DNA of 64,000 nt. Origin: Ptiloglossa arizonensis (taxonomy: Eukaryota > Arthropoda > Insecta > Hymenoptera > Colletidae). Location: the NCBI RefSeq assembly GCF_051014685.1, contig NW_027478907.1, forward strand, positions 186,001-250,000, read 5' to 3'. Positions 52,301-63,065 of this stretch are shown here, piece after piece. The translations under genes and the position numbers were made by a program. Position 1 is the first letter of the stretch; every line of letters begins with the position of its first letter. The notes beneath the pieces are model-generated. The model was not told the origin of the DNA, did not search any database, and saw only the letters and a list, made by a program, of their open reading frames with translations.

Positions 52301-53359
52301 GCTCGAGACGAATAACTAGAACGGCCTAGGGGAAAAGTGCGCATACCGTTATAATCGGGCGAGTTTCTACTTTCAGATGCAACAGAAATTTTGCGGATCG
52401 GTCAATCCGTTCGCGAGATATGGCAGTTTGGAAGTAAGAAACGCTTGAGAAACTCAAAATTTTCGCAGTTCTGATGCTCGAAACAAATAACTGGAACGGC
52501 CTAGGGGAAAACTACATATACCGTTGTAATCGGGCGAGTTTCTACTTTCAGATACAACAGAAATTTTGCGGATTGGTCAATCCGTTTGCGAGATGTGGCA
52601 GTTTGGAGGTAAGAAACGCTTGAGAAACTCAAGATTTTTGCAGTTCTGATGCTCGAAACGAAGAACTAGAACGGCCTAGGGGAAAAGTGCGCATACCGTT
52701 GTAATCGGGCGAGTTTCTACTTTCAGATGCAACAGAAATTTTGCGGATTGGTCAATACGTTCGCGAGATATGGCAGTTTGGAGGTAAGAAACGCTTGAGA
52801 AACTCAAAATTTTCGCAGTTCTGATGCTCGAAACGAATGACTTGAACGGCCTAGGGGAGAAGAACGCATACCGTTGTAATCGGGCGAGTTTCTACTTTCA
52901 GATGCAACAGAAATTTTGCGGATTGGTCAATCCGTTCGAGAGATATGGCAGTTTGGAAGTAAGAAACGCTTGAGAAACTCAAAATTTTCGCAGTTCTGAT
53001 GCTCGAAACGAATCACTAGAACGACCTAGGGGAAAACTACACATACCGTCGTAATCGGGCGAGTTTCTACTTTCAGATGCAACAGAAATTTTGCGGATTG
53101 GTCAATCCGTTCGCGAGATATGGCAGTTTGGAGGTAAGAAACGCTTGAGAAACTCAAAATTTTCGCAGTTCTGATGCTCGACACGAATAACTAGAACGGC
53201 CTAGGGGGAAAGTGCGCATACCGTTGTAATTGTGCGAGTTTCTACTTTCAGATGCAACAGAAATTTTGCTGATTGATCAATCCGTTCGCGAGACATGGCA
53301 GTTTGGAGATAAGAAACGCTTGAGAAACTCAAAATTTTCGCAGTTCTGATGCTCGAAAC
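49396..53359 (+). repeat. Family F-derived mosaic, including a 9-unit duplication
   Basis: About 49,700-50,400 corresponds to the 35.5-36.2 kb units at an offset of 14,175 bp (81 units). Inside the stretch, about 50,750-51,880 matches 52,325-53,455 at offset 1,575 (9 units), marked by GTAATTGTGCGAG at 51,650 and 53,225. A single unit near 50,362 has ATTTTAGCAG, a private change. Confidence 0.75.
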
Positions 53360-56300
53360 GAGTAACTAGAACGGCCTAGGGGAAAAGTACGCATACCGTT
53401 GTAATCGGGCGAGTTTCTACTTTCAGATGCAACAGAAATTTTGCGGATTGGTCAATCCGTTCGCGAGATATGGCAGTTTGGAGATAAGAAATGCTTGAGA
53501 AACTCAAAATTTTCGCCGTTCTGATGCTCGAAACGAATAACTTGTACGGCCTAGGGGAAAACTACAGATACCGCTGTAATCGGGCGAGTTTCTACTTTCA
53601 GATGCAACAGAAATTTTGCGGATTGGCCAATCCGTTCGCGAGATGTGGCAGCTTGGAGGTAAGAAACGCTTGAGTAACTCAAAATTTTCGCAGTTCTGAT
53701 GCTCGAAACGAATAACTAGAACGGCCTAGGGGAAAACTACACCTACCGTTGTAATCGGGCGAGTTTCTACTTTCAGATGCAACAGAAATTTTGCGGATTG
53801 GTCAATCCGTTCGCGAGATATGGCAGTTTGGAGATATGAAACGCTTGAGAATCTCAAAATTTTCACCGTTCTGATGCTCGAAACGAATAACTAGAACGGC
53901 CTAGGGGAAAAGTGCGCATACCGTTGTAATCGGGCGATTTTCTGCTTTCAGATGCAACAGAAATTTTGCGGATTGGTCAATCCGTTCGCGATATATGGCA
54001 GTTTGGATGTAAGAAACGCTTGAGAAACTCAAGATTTGCGCAGTTCTGATGCTCGAAACGAATAACTAGAAAGGCCTAGGGGAAAAGTGCGCATACCGTT
54101 ATAATCGGGCGAGTTTCTGCTTTCAGATGCAACAGAAATTTTGCGGATCGGTCAATCCGTTCGCGAGATATGGCAGTTTGGATGTAAGAAACGCTTGAGA
54201 AACTCAAAATTTTCGCAGTTCTGATGCTCGAAACAAATAACTGGAACGGCCTAGGGGAAAACTACATATACCGTTGTAATCGGGCGAGTTTCTACTTTCA
54301 GATACAACAGAAATTTTGCGGATTGGTCAATCCGTTTGCGAGATGTGGCAGTTTGGAGGTAAGAAACGCTTGAGAAACTCAAAATTTTCGCAGTTCTGAT
54401 GCTCGAAACGAGTAACTAGAACGGCCTAGGGGAAAAGTACGCATACCGTTGTAATCGGGCGAGTTTCTACTTTCAGATGCAACAGAAATTTTGCGGATTG
54501 GTCAATCCGTTCGCGAGATGTGGCAGTTTGGAGATAAGAAATGCTTGAGAAAATCAAAATTTTCGCCGTTCTGATGCTCGAAACGAATAACTTGTACGGC
54601 CTAGGGGAAAACTACAGATACCGCTGTAATCGGGCGAGTTTCTACTTTCAGATGCAACAGAAATTTTGCGGATTGGCCAATCCGTTCGCGAGATGTGGCA
54701 GCTTGGAGGTAAGAAACGCTTGAGTAACTCAAAATTTTCGCAGTTCTGATGCTCGAAACGAATAACTAGAACGGCCTAGGGGAAAACTACACCTACCGTT
54801 GTAATCGGGCGAGTTTCTACTTTCAGATGCAACAGAAATTTTGCGGATTGGTCAATCCGTTCGCGAGATATGGCAGTTTGGAGATATGAAACGCTTGAGA
54901 ATCTCAAAATTTTCACCGTTCTGATGCTCGAAACGAATAACTAGAACGGCCTAGGGGAAAAGTGCGCATACCGTTGTAATCGGGCGATTTTCTGCTTTCA
55001 GATGCAACAGAAATTTTGCGGATTGGTCAATCCGTTCGCGATATATGGCAGTTTGGATGTAAGAAACGCTTGAGAAACTCAAGATTTGCGCAGTTCTGAT
55101 GCTCGAAACGAATAACTAGAAAGGCCTAGGGGAAAAGTGCGCATACCGTTATAATCGGGCGAGTTTCTGCTTTCAGATGCAACAGAAATTTTGCGGATCG
55201 GTCAATCCGTTCGCGAGATATGGCAGTTTGGATGTAAGAAACGCTTGAGAAACTCAAAATTTTCGCAGTTCTGATGCTCGAAACAAATAACTGGAACGGC
55301 CTAGGGGAAAACTACATATACCGTTGTAATCGGGCGAGTTTCTACTTTCAGATACAACAGAAATTTTGCGGATTGGTCAATCCGTTTGCGAGATGTGGCA
55401 GTTTGGAGGTAAGAAACGCTTGAGAAACTCAAGATTTTTGCAGTTCTGATGCTCGAAACGAAGAACTAGAACGGCCTAGGGGAAAAGTGCGCATACCGTT
55501 GTAATCGGGCGAGTTTCTACTTTCAGATGCAACAGAAATTTTGCGGATTGGTCAATACGTTCGCGAGATATGGCAGTTTGGAGGTAAGAAACGCTTGAGA
55601 AACTCAAAATTTTCGCAGTTCTGATGCTCGAAACGAATGACTTGAACGGCCTAGGGGAGAAGAACGCATACCGTTGTAATCGGGCGAGTTTCTACTTTCA
55701 GATGCAACAGAAATTTTGCGGATTGGTCAATCCGTTCGAGAGGTATGGCAGTTTGGAAGTAAGAAACGCTTGAGAAACTCAAAATTTTCGCAGTTCTGAT
55801 GCTGGAAACGAATCACTAGAACGACCTAGGGGAAAACTACACACAGCGTCGTAATCGGGCGAGTTTCTACTTTCAGATGCAACAGAAATTTTGCGGATTG
55901 GTCAATCCGTTCGCGAGATATGGCAGTTTGGAGGTGAGAAACGCTTGAGAAACTCAAAATTTTCGCAGTTCTGATGCTCGACACGAATAACTAGAACGGC
56001 CTAGGGGGAAAGTGCGCATACCGTTGTAATTGTGCGAGTTTCTACTTTCAGATGCAACAGAAATTTTGCTGATTGATCAATCCGTTCGCGAGACATGGCA
56101 GTTTGGAGATAAGGAACGCTTGAGAAACTCAAAATTTTCGCAGTTCTGATGCTCGAAACGAGTAACTAGAACGGCCTAGGGGAAAAGTACGCATACCGAT
56201 GTAATCGGGCGAGTTTCTACTTTCAGATGCAACAGAAATTTTGCGGATTGGTCAATCCGTTCGCGAGATATGGCAGTTTGGAGATAAGAAATGCTTGAGA

Positions 56301-57170
56301 AACTCAAAATTTTCGCCGTTCTGATGCTCGAAACGAATAACTTGTACGGCCTAGGGGAAAACTACAGATACCGCTGTAATCGGGCGAGTTTCTACTTTCA
56401 GATGCAACAGAAATTTTGCGGATTGGCCAATCCGTTCGCGAGATGTGGCAGCTTGGAGGTAAGAAACGCTTGAGTAACTCAAAATTTTCGCAGTTCTGAT
56501 GCTCGAAACGAATAACTAGAACGGCCTAGGGGAAAACTACACCTACCGTTGTAATCGGGCGAGTTTCTACTTTCAGATGCAACAGAAATTTTGCGGATTG
56601 GTCAATCCGTTCGCGAGATATGGCAGTTTGGAGATATGAAACGCTTGAGAATCTCAAAATTTTCACCGTTCTGATGCTCGAAACGAATAACTAGAACGGC
56701 CTAGGGGAAAAGTGCGCATACCGTTGTAATCGGGCGAGTTTCTGCTTTCAGCTGCAACAGAAATTTTGCGGATTGGTCAATCCGTTCGCGATATATGGCA
56801 GTTTGGATGTAAGAAACGCTTGAGAAACTCAAGATTTGCGCAGTTCTGATGATCGAAACGAGTAACTAGAACGGCCTAGGGAAAAAGTACGCATACCGTT
56901 GTAATCGGGCGAGTTTCTACTTTCAGATGCAACAGAAATTTTGCGGATTGGTCAATCCGTTCGCGAGATATGGCAGTTTGGAGATAAGAAATGCTTGAGA
57001 AACTCAAAATTTTCGCCGTTCTGATGCTCGAAACGAATAACTGGAACGGCCTAGGGGAAAACTACAGATACCGCTGTAATCGGGCGAGTTTCTACTTTCA
57101 GATGCAACAGAAATTTTGCGGATTGGTCAATCCGTTCGCGAGATGTGGCAGTTTGGAGGTAAGAAACGCT
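53360..57170 (+). repeat. Mosaic with 6- and 16-unit duplications
   Basis: About 53,360-54,350 matches 54,410-55,400 at offset 1,050. About 52,640-54,020 matches 55,440-56,820 at offset 2,800, marked by GTAATTGTGCGAG at 53,225 and 56,025. The AACTTGTACGG unit recurs at about 53,540, 54,590 and 56,340. Substitutions private to the third copy include GATGCTGGAAACG near 55,800 and ACACAGCGTCG near 55,842. Confidence 0.75.
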
Positions 57171-57719
57171 TGAGTAACTCAAAATTTTCGCAGTTCTGAT
57201 GCTCGAAACGAATAACTAGAACGGCCTAGGGGAAAACTACACCTACCGTTGTAATCGGGCGAGTTTCTACTTTCAGATGCAACAGAAATTTTGAGGATTG
57301 GTCAATCCGTTCGCGAGATGTGGCAGTTTGGAGATAAGAAACGCTTGAGAATCTCAAAATTTTCACCGTTCTGATGCTCGAAACGAATAACTAGAACGGC
57401 CTAGGGGAAAAGTACGCATACCGTTGTAATCGGGCGAGTTTCTGCTTTCAGATGCAACAGAAATTTTGCGGATTGGTCAATCCGTTCGCGATATATGGCA
57501 GTTTGGAGGTAAGAAGCGCTTGAGAAACTCAAGATTTGCGCAGTTCTGATGCTCGAAACGAATAACTAGAACGGCCTAGGGGAAAAGTGCGCATACCGTT
57601 GTAATCCGGCGAGTTTCTACTTTCAGATGCAACAGAAATTTTGAGGATTGGTCAATCCGTTCGCGAGATATGGCAGTTTGGAGGTAAGAAACGCTTGAGA
57701 AACTCAAAATTTTCGCAGT
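57171..57719 (+). repeat. Three variant units before the last HOR
   Basis: Units with TTTTGAGGATTG, GTAATCCGGCG and AAGATTTGCGCAG. The same variants are seen at about 15,180-15,300 and again at 63,480-63,600. They form the left flank of the 57.7-63 kb HOR. Confidence 0.65.
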
Positions 57720-59818
57720 TCTGATGATCGACACGAATGACTGGAACGGCCTAGGCGAGAAGAACGCATACCGTTGTAATGGGGCGAGTTTCTACTTTCA
57801 GATGCAACAGAAATTTTGCGGATTGGTCAATCCGTTCGAGAGATATGGCAGTTTGGAAGTAAGAAACGCTTGAGAAACTCAAAATTTTCGCAGTTCTGAT
57901 GCTCGAAACGAATAACTAGAACGACCTAGGGGAAAACTACACCTACCGTTGTAATAGGGCGAGTTTCTACTTTCAGATGCAACAGAAATTTTGCGGATTG
58001 GTCAATCCGTTCGCGAGATATGGCAGTTTGGAGGTAAGAAACGCTTGAGAAACTCAAAATTTTCGCAGTTTTATGCTCGAAACGAATAACTAGAACGGCC
58101 CAGGGGAAAAGTGCGAATACCGTTGTAATCGGGCGAGTTTCTACTTTCAGATGCAACAGAAATTTTGCGGATTGATCAATCCGTTCGCTAGATATGGCAG
58201 TTTAGAAATAAGAAACACTTGAGAAACTCAAAATTTTCGCTGTTCTGATGCTCGAAACGAATGACTAGAACGGCCTAGGGGAGAAGAACGCATACCGTTC
58301 TAATGGGGCGAGTTTCTACTTTCAGATGCAACAGAAATTTTGCGGATTGATCAATCCGTTCGCGAGATATGGCAGTTTGGAGGTAAGAAACGCTTGAGAA
58401 ACTCAAAATTTTCGCAGTTCTGATGCTCGAAACGAATAACTAGAACGGCCTAGGGGAAAAGTATGCATACCGTTGTAATCGGGCGAGTTTCTACTTTCAG
58501 ATGCAACAGAAATTATGCGGATTAGTCAATCCGTTCGCGAGATATGGCAGTTCGGAGGTAAGAAACGCTTGAGAAACTCAAAATTTTCGCCGTTCTGATG
58601 CTCGAAACGAATAACTAGAACAGCCTAGGGGAAGAGTACGCATACCGTTGTAATCGGGCGAGTTTCTACTTTCATATGCAACAGAAATTTTGCGGATTGG
58701 TCAATCCGATCGCGCGATATGGCAGTTTGGAGGTAAGAAACGCTTGAGATACTCAAAATTTGCGCAGTTCTGATGTTCGAGACGAATAACTAGAACGGCC
58801 TAGGGGAAAAGTGCGCACACCGTGGTAATCGGGCGAGTTTCTACTTTCAGATGCAACAGAAATTTTGCGGATCGGTCAATCCGTTCGCGAGATATGGCAG
58901 TTTGGATGTAAGAAACGCTTGAGAAACTCAAAATTTTCGCAGTTCTGATGCTCGAAACAAATAACTGGAACGGCCTAGGGGAAAACTACACATACCGTTG
59001 TAATCGGGCGAGTTTCTACTTTCAGATACAACAGAAATTTTGCGGATTGGTCAATCTGTTCGCGAGATATGGCAGTTTGGAGGTAAGAAACGCTTGAGAA
59101 ACTCAAAATTTTCGCCGTTCTGATGCTCGAAACGAATAACTAGAACGGCCTAGGGGAAAAGTACGCATACAGTTGTAATCGGGCGAGTTTCTACTTTCAG
59201 ATGCAACAGAAATTTTGCGGATTGATCAATCCGTTCGCTAGATATGGCAGTTTGGAAATAAGAAACGCTTGAGAAACTCAAAATTTTCGCAGTTCTGATG
59301 CTCGAAACGAATGACTAGAACGGCCTAGGGGAGAAGAACGCATACCGTTGTAATGGGGCGAGTTTCTACTTTCAGATGCAACAGAAATTTTGCGGATTGA
59401 TCAATCCGTTCGCGAGATATGGCAGTTTGGATGTACGAAACGCTTGAGAAACTCAAAATTTTCGCAGTTCTGTTGCTCGAAACGAATAACTAGAACGGCC
59501 TAGGGGAAAAGTACGCATACCGTTGTAATCGGGCGAGTTTCTACTTTCAGATGCAACAGAAATTTTGCGGATTAGTCAATCCGTTCGCGAGATATGGCAG
59601 TTTGGAGGTAAGAAACGCTTGAGAAACTCAAAATTTTCGCCGTTCTGATGCTCGAAACGAATAACTAGAACGGCCTAGGGGAAAAGTGCGCATACCGTTG
59701 TAATCGGGCGAGTTTCTACTTTCAGATACAACAGAAATTTTGCGGATTGGTCAATCCGTTCGCGAGATATGGCAGTTTGGAGATAAGAAATGCTTGAGAA
59801 ACTCAAAATTTTCGCCGT
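57720..59818 (+). repeat. 12-unit HOR, family J copy 1 (2,099 bp)
   Basis: Recurs at 59,819-61,917 with offset 2,099, one base below 12 units. Markers are CTAGGCGAGAAG, GCAGTTTTATGC, ACCGTTCTAAT, TTCATATGCAAC, CCGATCGCGCG, GATGTTCGAG, CACCGTGGTAATC, CAATCTGTTCG and CATACAGTTG. Differences from copy 2 are more numerous than in family D, for example AACACTTGAG against AACGCTTGAG near 58,215 and GATGTACG against GATATAAG near 59,430. Confidence 0.9.
58068..58075 (+). other. 1-bp deletion marker in family J
   Basis: CAGTTCTGATGC reads CAGTTTTATGC here, so this unit is 174 bp long. The same allele lies near 60,168-60,174 in copy 2. These two are the only net length changes to the right of 5,950. 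Confidence 0.85.
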
Positions 59819-61917
59819 TCTGATGCTCGACACGAATGACTGGAACAGCCTAGGCGAGAAGGACGCATACCGTTGTAATGGGGCGAGTTTCTACTTTCAG
59901 ATGCAACAGAAATTTTGCGGATTGGTCAATCCGTTCGAGAGATATGGCAGTTTGGAAGTAAGAAACGCTTGAGAAACTCAAAATTTTCGCAGTTCTGATG
60001 CTCGAAACGAATAACTAGAACGACCTAGGGGAAAACTACACCTACCGTTGTAATAGGGCGAGTTTCTACTTTCAGATGCAACAGAAATTTTGCGGATTGG
60101 TCAATCCGTTCGCGAGATATGGCAGTTTGGAGGTAAGAAACGCTTGAGAAACACAAAATTTTCGCAGTTTTATGCTCGAAACGAATAACTAGAACGGCCC
60201 AGGGGAAAAGTGCGAATACCGTTGTAATCGGGCGAGTTTCTACTTTCAGATGCAACAGAAATTTTGCGGATTGATCAATCCGTTCGCTAGATATGGCAGT
60301 TTAGAAATAAGAAACGCTTGAGAAACTCAAAATTTTCGCTGTTCTGATGCTCGAAACGAATGACTAGAACGGCCTAGGGGAGAAGAACGCATACCGTTCT
60401 AATAGGGCGAGTTTCTACTTTCAGATGCAACAGAAATTTTGCGGATTGATCAATCCGTTCGCGAGATATGGCAGTTTGGAGGTAAGAAACGCTTGAGAAA
60501 CTCAAAATTTTCGCAGTTCTGATGCTCGAAACGAATAACTAGAACGGCCTAGGGGAAAAGTATGCATACCGTTGTAATCGGGCGAGTTTCTAGTTTCAGA
60601 TGCAACAGAAATTATGCGGATTAGTCAATCCGTTCGCGAGATATGGCAGTTCGGAGGTAAGAAACGCTTGAGAAACTCAAAATTTTCGCCGTTCTGATGC
60701 TCGAAACGAATAACTAGAACAGCCTAGGGGAAGAGTACGCATACCGTTGTAATCGGGCGAGTTTCTACTTTCATATGCAACAGAAATTTTGCGGATTGGT
60801 CAATCCGATCGCGCGATATGGCAGTTTGGAGGTAAGAAACGCTTGAGATACTCAAAATTTGCGCAGTTCTGATGTTCGAGACGAATAACTAGAACGGCCT
60901 AGGGGAAAAGTGCGCACACCGTGGTAATCGGGCGAGTTTCTACTTTCAGATGCAACAGAAATTTTGCGGATCGGTCAATCCGTTCGCGAGATATGGCAGT
61001 TTGGATGTAAGAAACGCTTGAGAAACTCAAAATTTTCGCAGTTCTGATGCTCGAAACAAATAACTGGAACGGCCTAGGGGAAAACTACACATACCGTTGT
61101 AATCGGGCGAGTTTCTACTTTCAGATACAACAGAAATTTTGCGGATTGGTCAATCTGTTCGCGAGATATGGCAGTTTGGAGGTAAGAAACGCTTGAGAAA
61201 CTCAAAATTTTCGCCGTTCTGATGCTCGAAACGAATAACTAGAACGGCCTAGGGGAAAAGTACGCATACAGTTGTAATCGGGCGAGTTTCTACTTTCAGA
61301 TGCAACAGAAATTTTGCGGATTGATCAATCCGTTCGCTAGATATGGCAGTTTGGAAATAAGAAACGCTTGAGAAACTCAAAATTTTCGCAGTTCTGATGC
61401 TCGAAACGAATGACTAGAACGGCCTAGGGGAGAAGAACGCATACCGTTGTAATGGGGCGAGTTTCTACTTTCAGATGCAACAGAAATTTTGCGGATTGAT
61501 CAATCCGTTCGCGAGATATGGCAGTTTGGATATAAGAAACGCTTGAGAAACTCAAAATTTTCGCAGTTCTGTTGCTCGAAACGAATAACTAGAACGGCCT
61601 AGGGGAAAAGTACGCATACCGTTGTAATCGGGCGAGTTTCTACTTTCAGATGCAACAGAAATTTTGCGGATTAGTCAATCCGTTCGCTAGATATGGCAGT
61701 TTAGAAATAAGAAACGCTTGAGAAACTCAAAATTTTCGCAGTTCTGATGCTCGAAACGAGTAACTAGAACGGCCTAGGGGAAAAGTACGCATACCGTTGT
61801 AATCGGGCGAGTTTCTACTTTCAGATACAACAGAAATTTTGCGGATTGGTCAATCCGTTCGCGAGATATGGCAGTTTGGAGATAAGAAATGCTTGAGAAA
61901 CTCAAAATTTTCGCCGT
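59819..61917 (+). repeat. 12-unit HOR, family J copy 2
   Basis: Copy of 57,720-59,818. Changes include GAAACACAAAA near 60,150, AATAGGGCG near 60,400 and GTTTCTAGTTTC near 60,592. Near 61,680 the sequence switches to CTAGATATGG and TTAGAAATAAG, so the last one to two units were altered. Confidence 0.85.
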
Positions 61918-62134
61918 TCTGATGCTCGAAACGAATAACTGGAACGGCTTAGGGGAAAACTACAGATACTGCTGTAATCGGGCGAGTTTCTACTTTCATA
62001 TGCAACAGAAATTTTGCGGATTGGTCAATCCGTTCGCGAGATGTGGCAGTTTGGAGGTAAGAAACGCTTGAGAAACTCAAAATTTTCGCAGTTCTGATGC
62101 TCGACACGAATGACTGGAACGGCCTAGGGGAGAA

Positions 62135-63065
62135 GAACGCATACCGTTCTAATAGGGCGAGTTTCTACTTTCAGATGCAACAGAAATTTTGCGGATTGAT
62201 CAATCCGTTCGCGAGATATGGCAGTTTGGAGGTAAGAAACGCTTGAGAAACTCAAAATTTTCGCAGTTCTGATGCTCGAAACGAATAACTAGAACGGCCT
62301 AGGGGAAAAGTATGCATACCGTTGTAATCGGGCGAGTTTCTAGTTTCAGATGCAACAGAAATTATGCGGATTAGTCAATCCGTTCGCGAGATATGGCAGT
62401 TCGGAGGTAAGAAACGCTTGAGAAACTCAAAATTTTCGCCGTTCTGATGCTCGAAACGAATAACTAGAACAGCCTAGGGGAAGAGTACGCATACCGTTGT
62501 AATCGGGCGAGTTTCTACTTTCATATGCAACAGAAATTTTGCGGATTGGTCAATCCGATCGCGCGATATGGCAGTTTGGAGGTAAGAAACGCTTGAGATA
62601 CTCAAAATTTGCGCAGTTCTGATGTTCGAGACGAATAACTAGAACGGCCTAGGGGAAAAGTGCGCACACCGTGGTAATCGGGCGAGTTTCTACTTTCAGA
62701 TGCAACAGAAATTTTGCGGATCGGTCAATCCGTTCGCGAGATATGGCAGTTTGGATGTAAGAAACGCTTGAGAAACTCAAAATTTTCGCAGTTCTGATGC
62801 TCGAAACAAATAACTGGAACGGCCTAGGGGAAAACTACACATACCGTTGTAATCGGGCGAGTTTCTACTTTCAGATACAACAGAAATTTTGCGGATTGGT
62901 CAATGTGTTCGCGAGATATGGCAGTTTGGAGGTAAGAAACGCTTGAGAAACTCAAAATTTTCGCCGTTCTGATGCTCGAAACGAATAACTAGAACGGCCT
63001 AGGGGAAAAGTACGCATACAGTTGTAATCGGGCGAGTTTCTACTTTCAGATGCAACAGAAATTTT
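62135..63065 (+). repeat. Partial family J copy 3
   Basis: About 5.3 units matching 60,385-61,315 at offset 1,750 (10 units). It shares the copy-2 variants AATAGGGCG and CTAGTTTCAG, so it derives from copy 2 and not copy 1. CAATGTGTTCG near 62,903 is a further private change. Confidence 0.85.
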
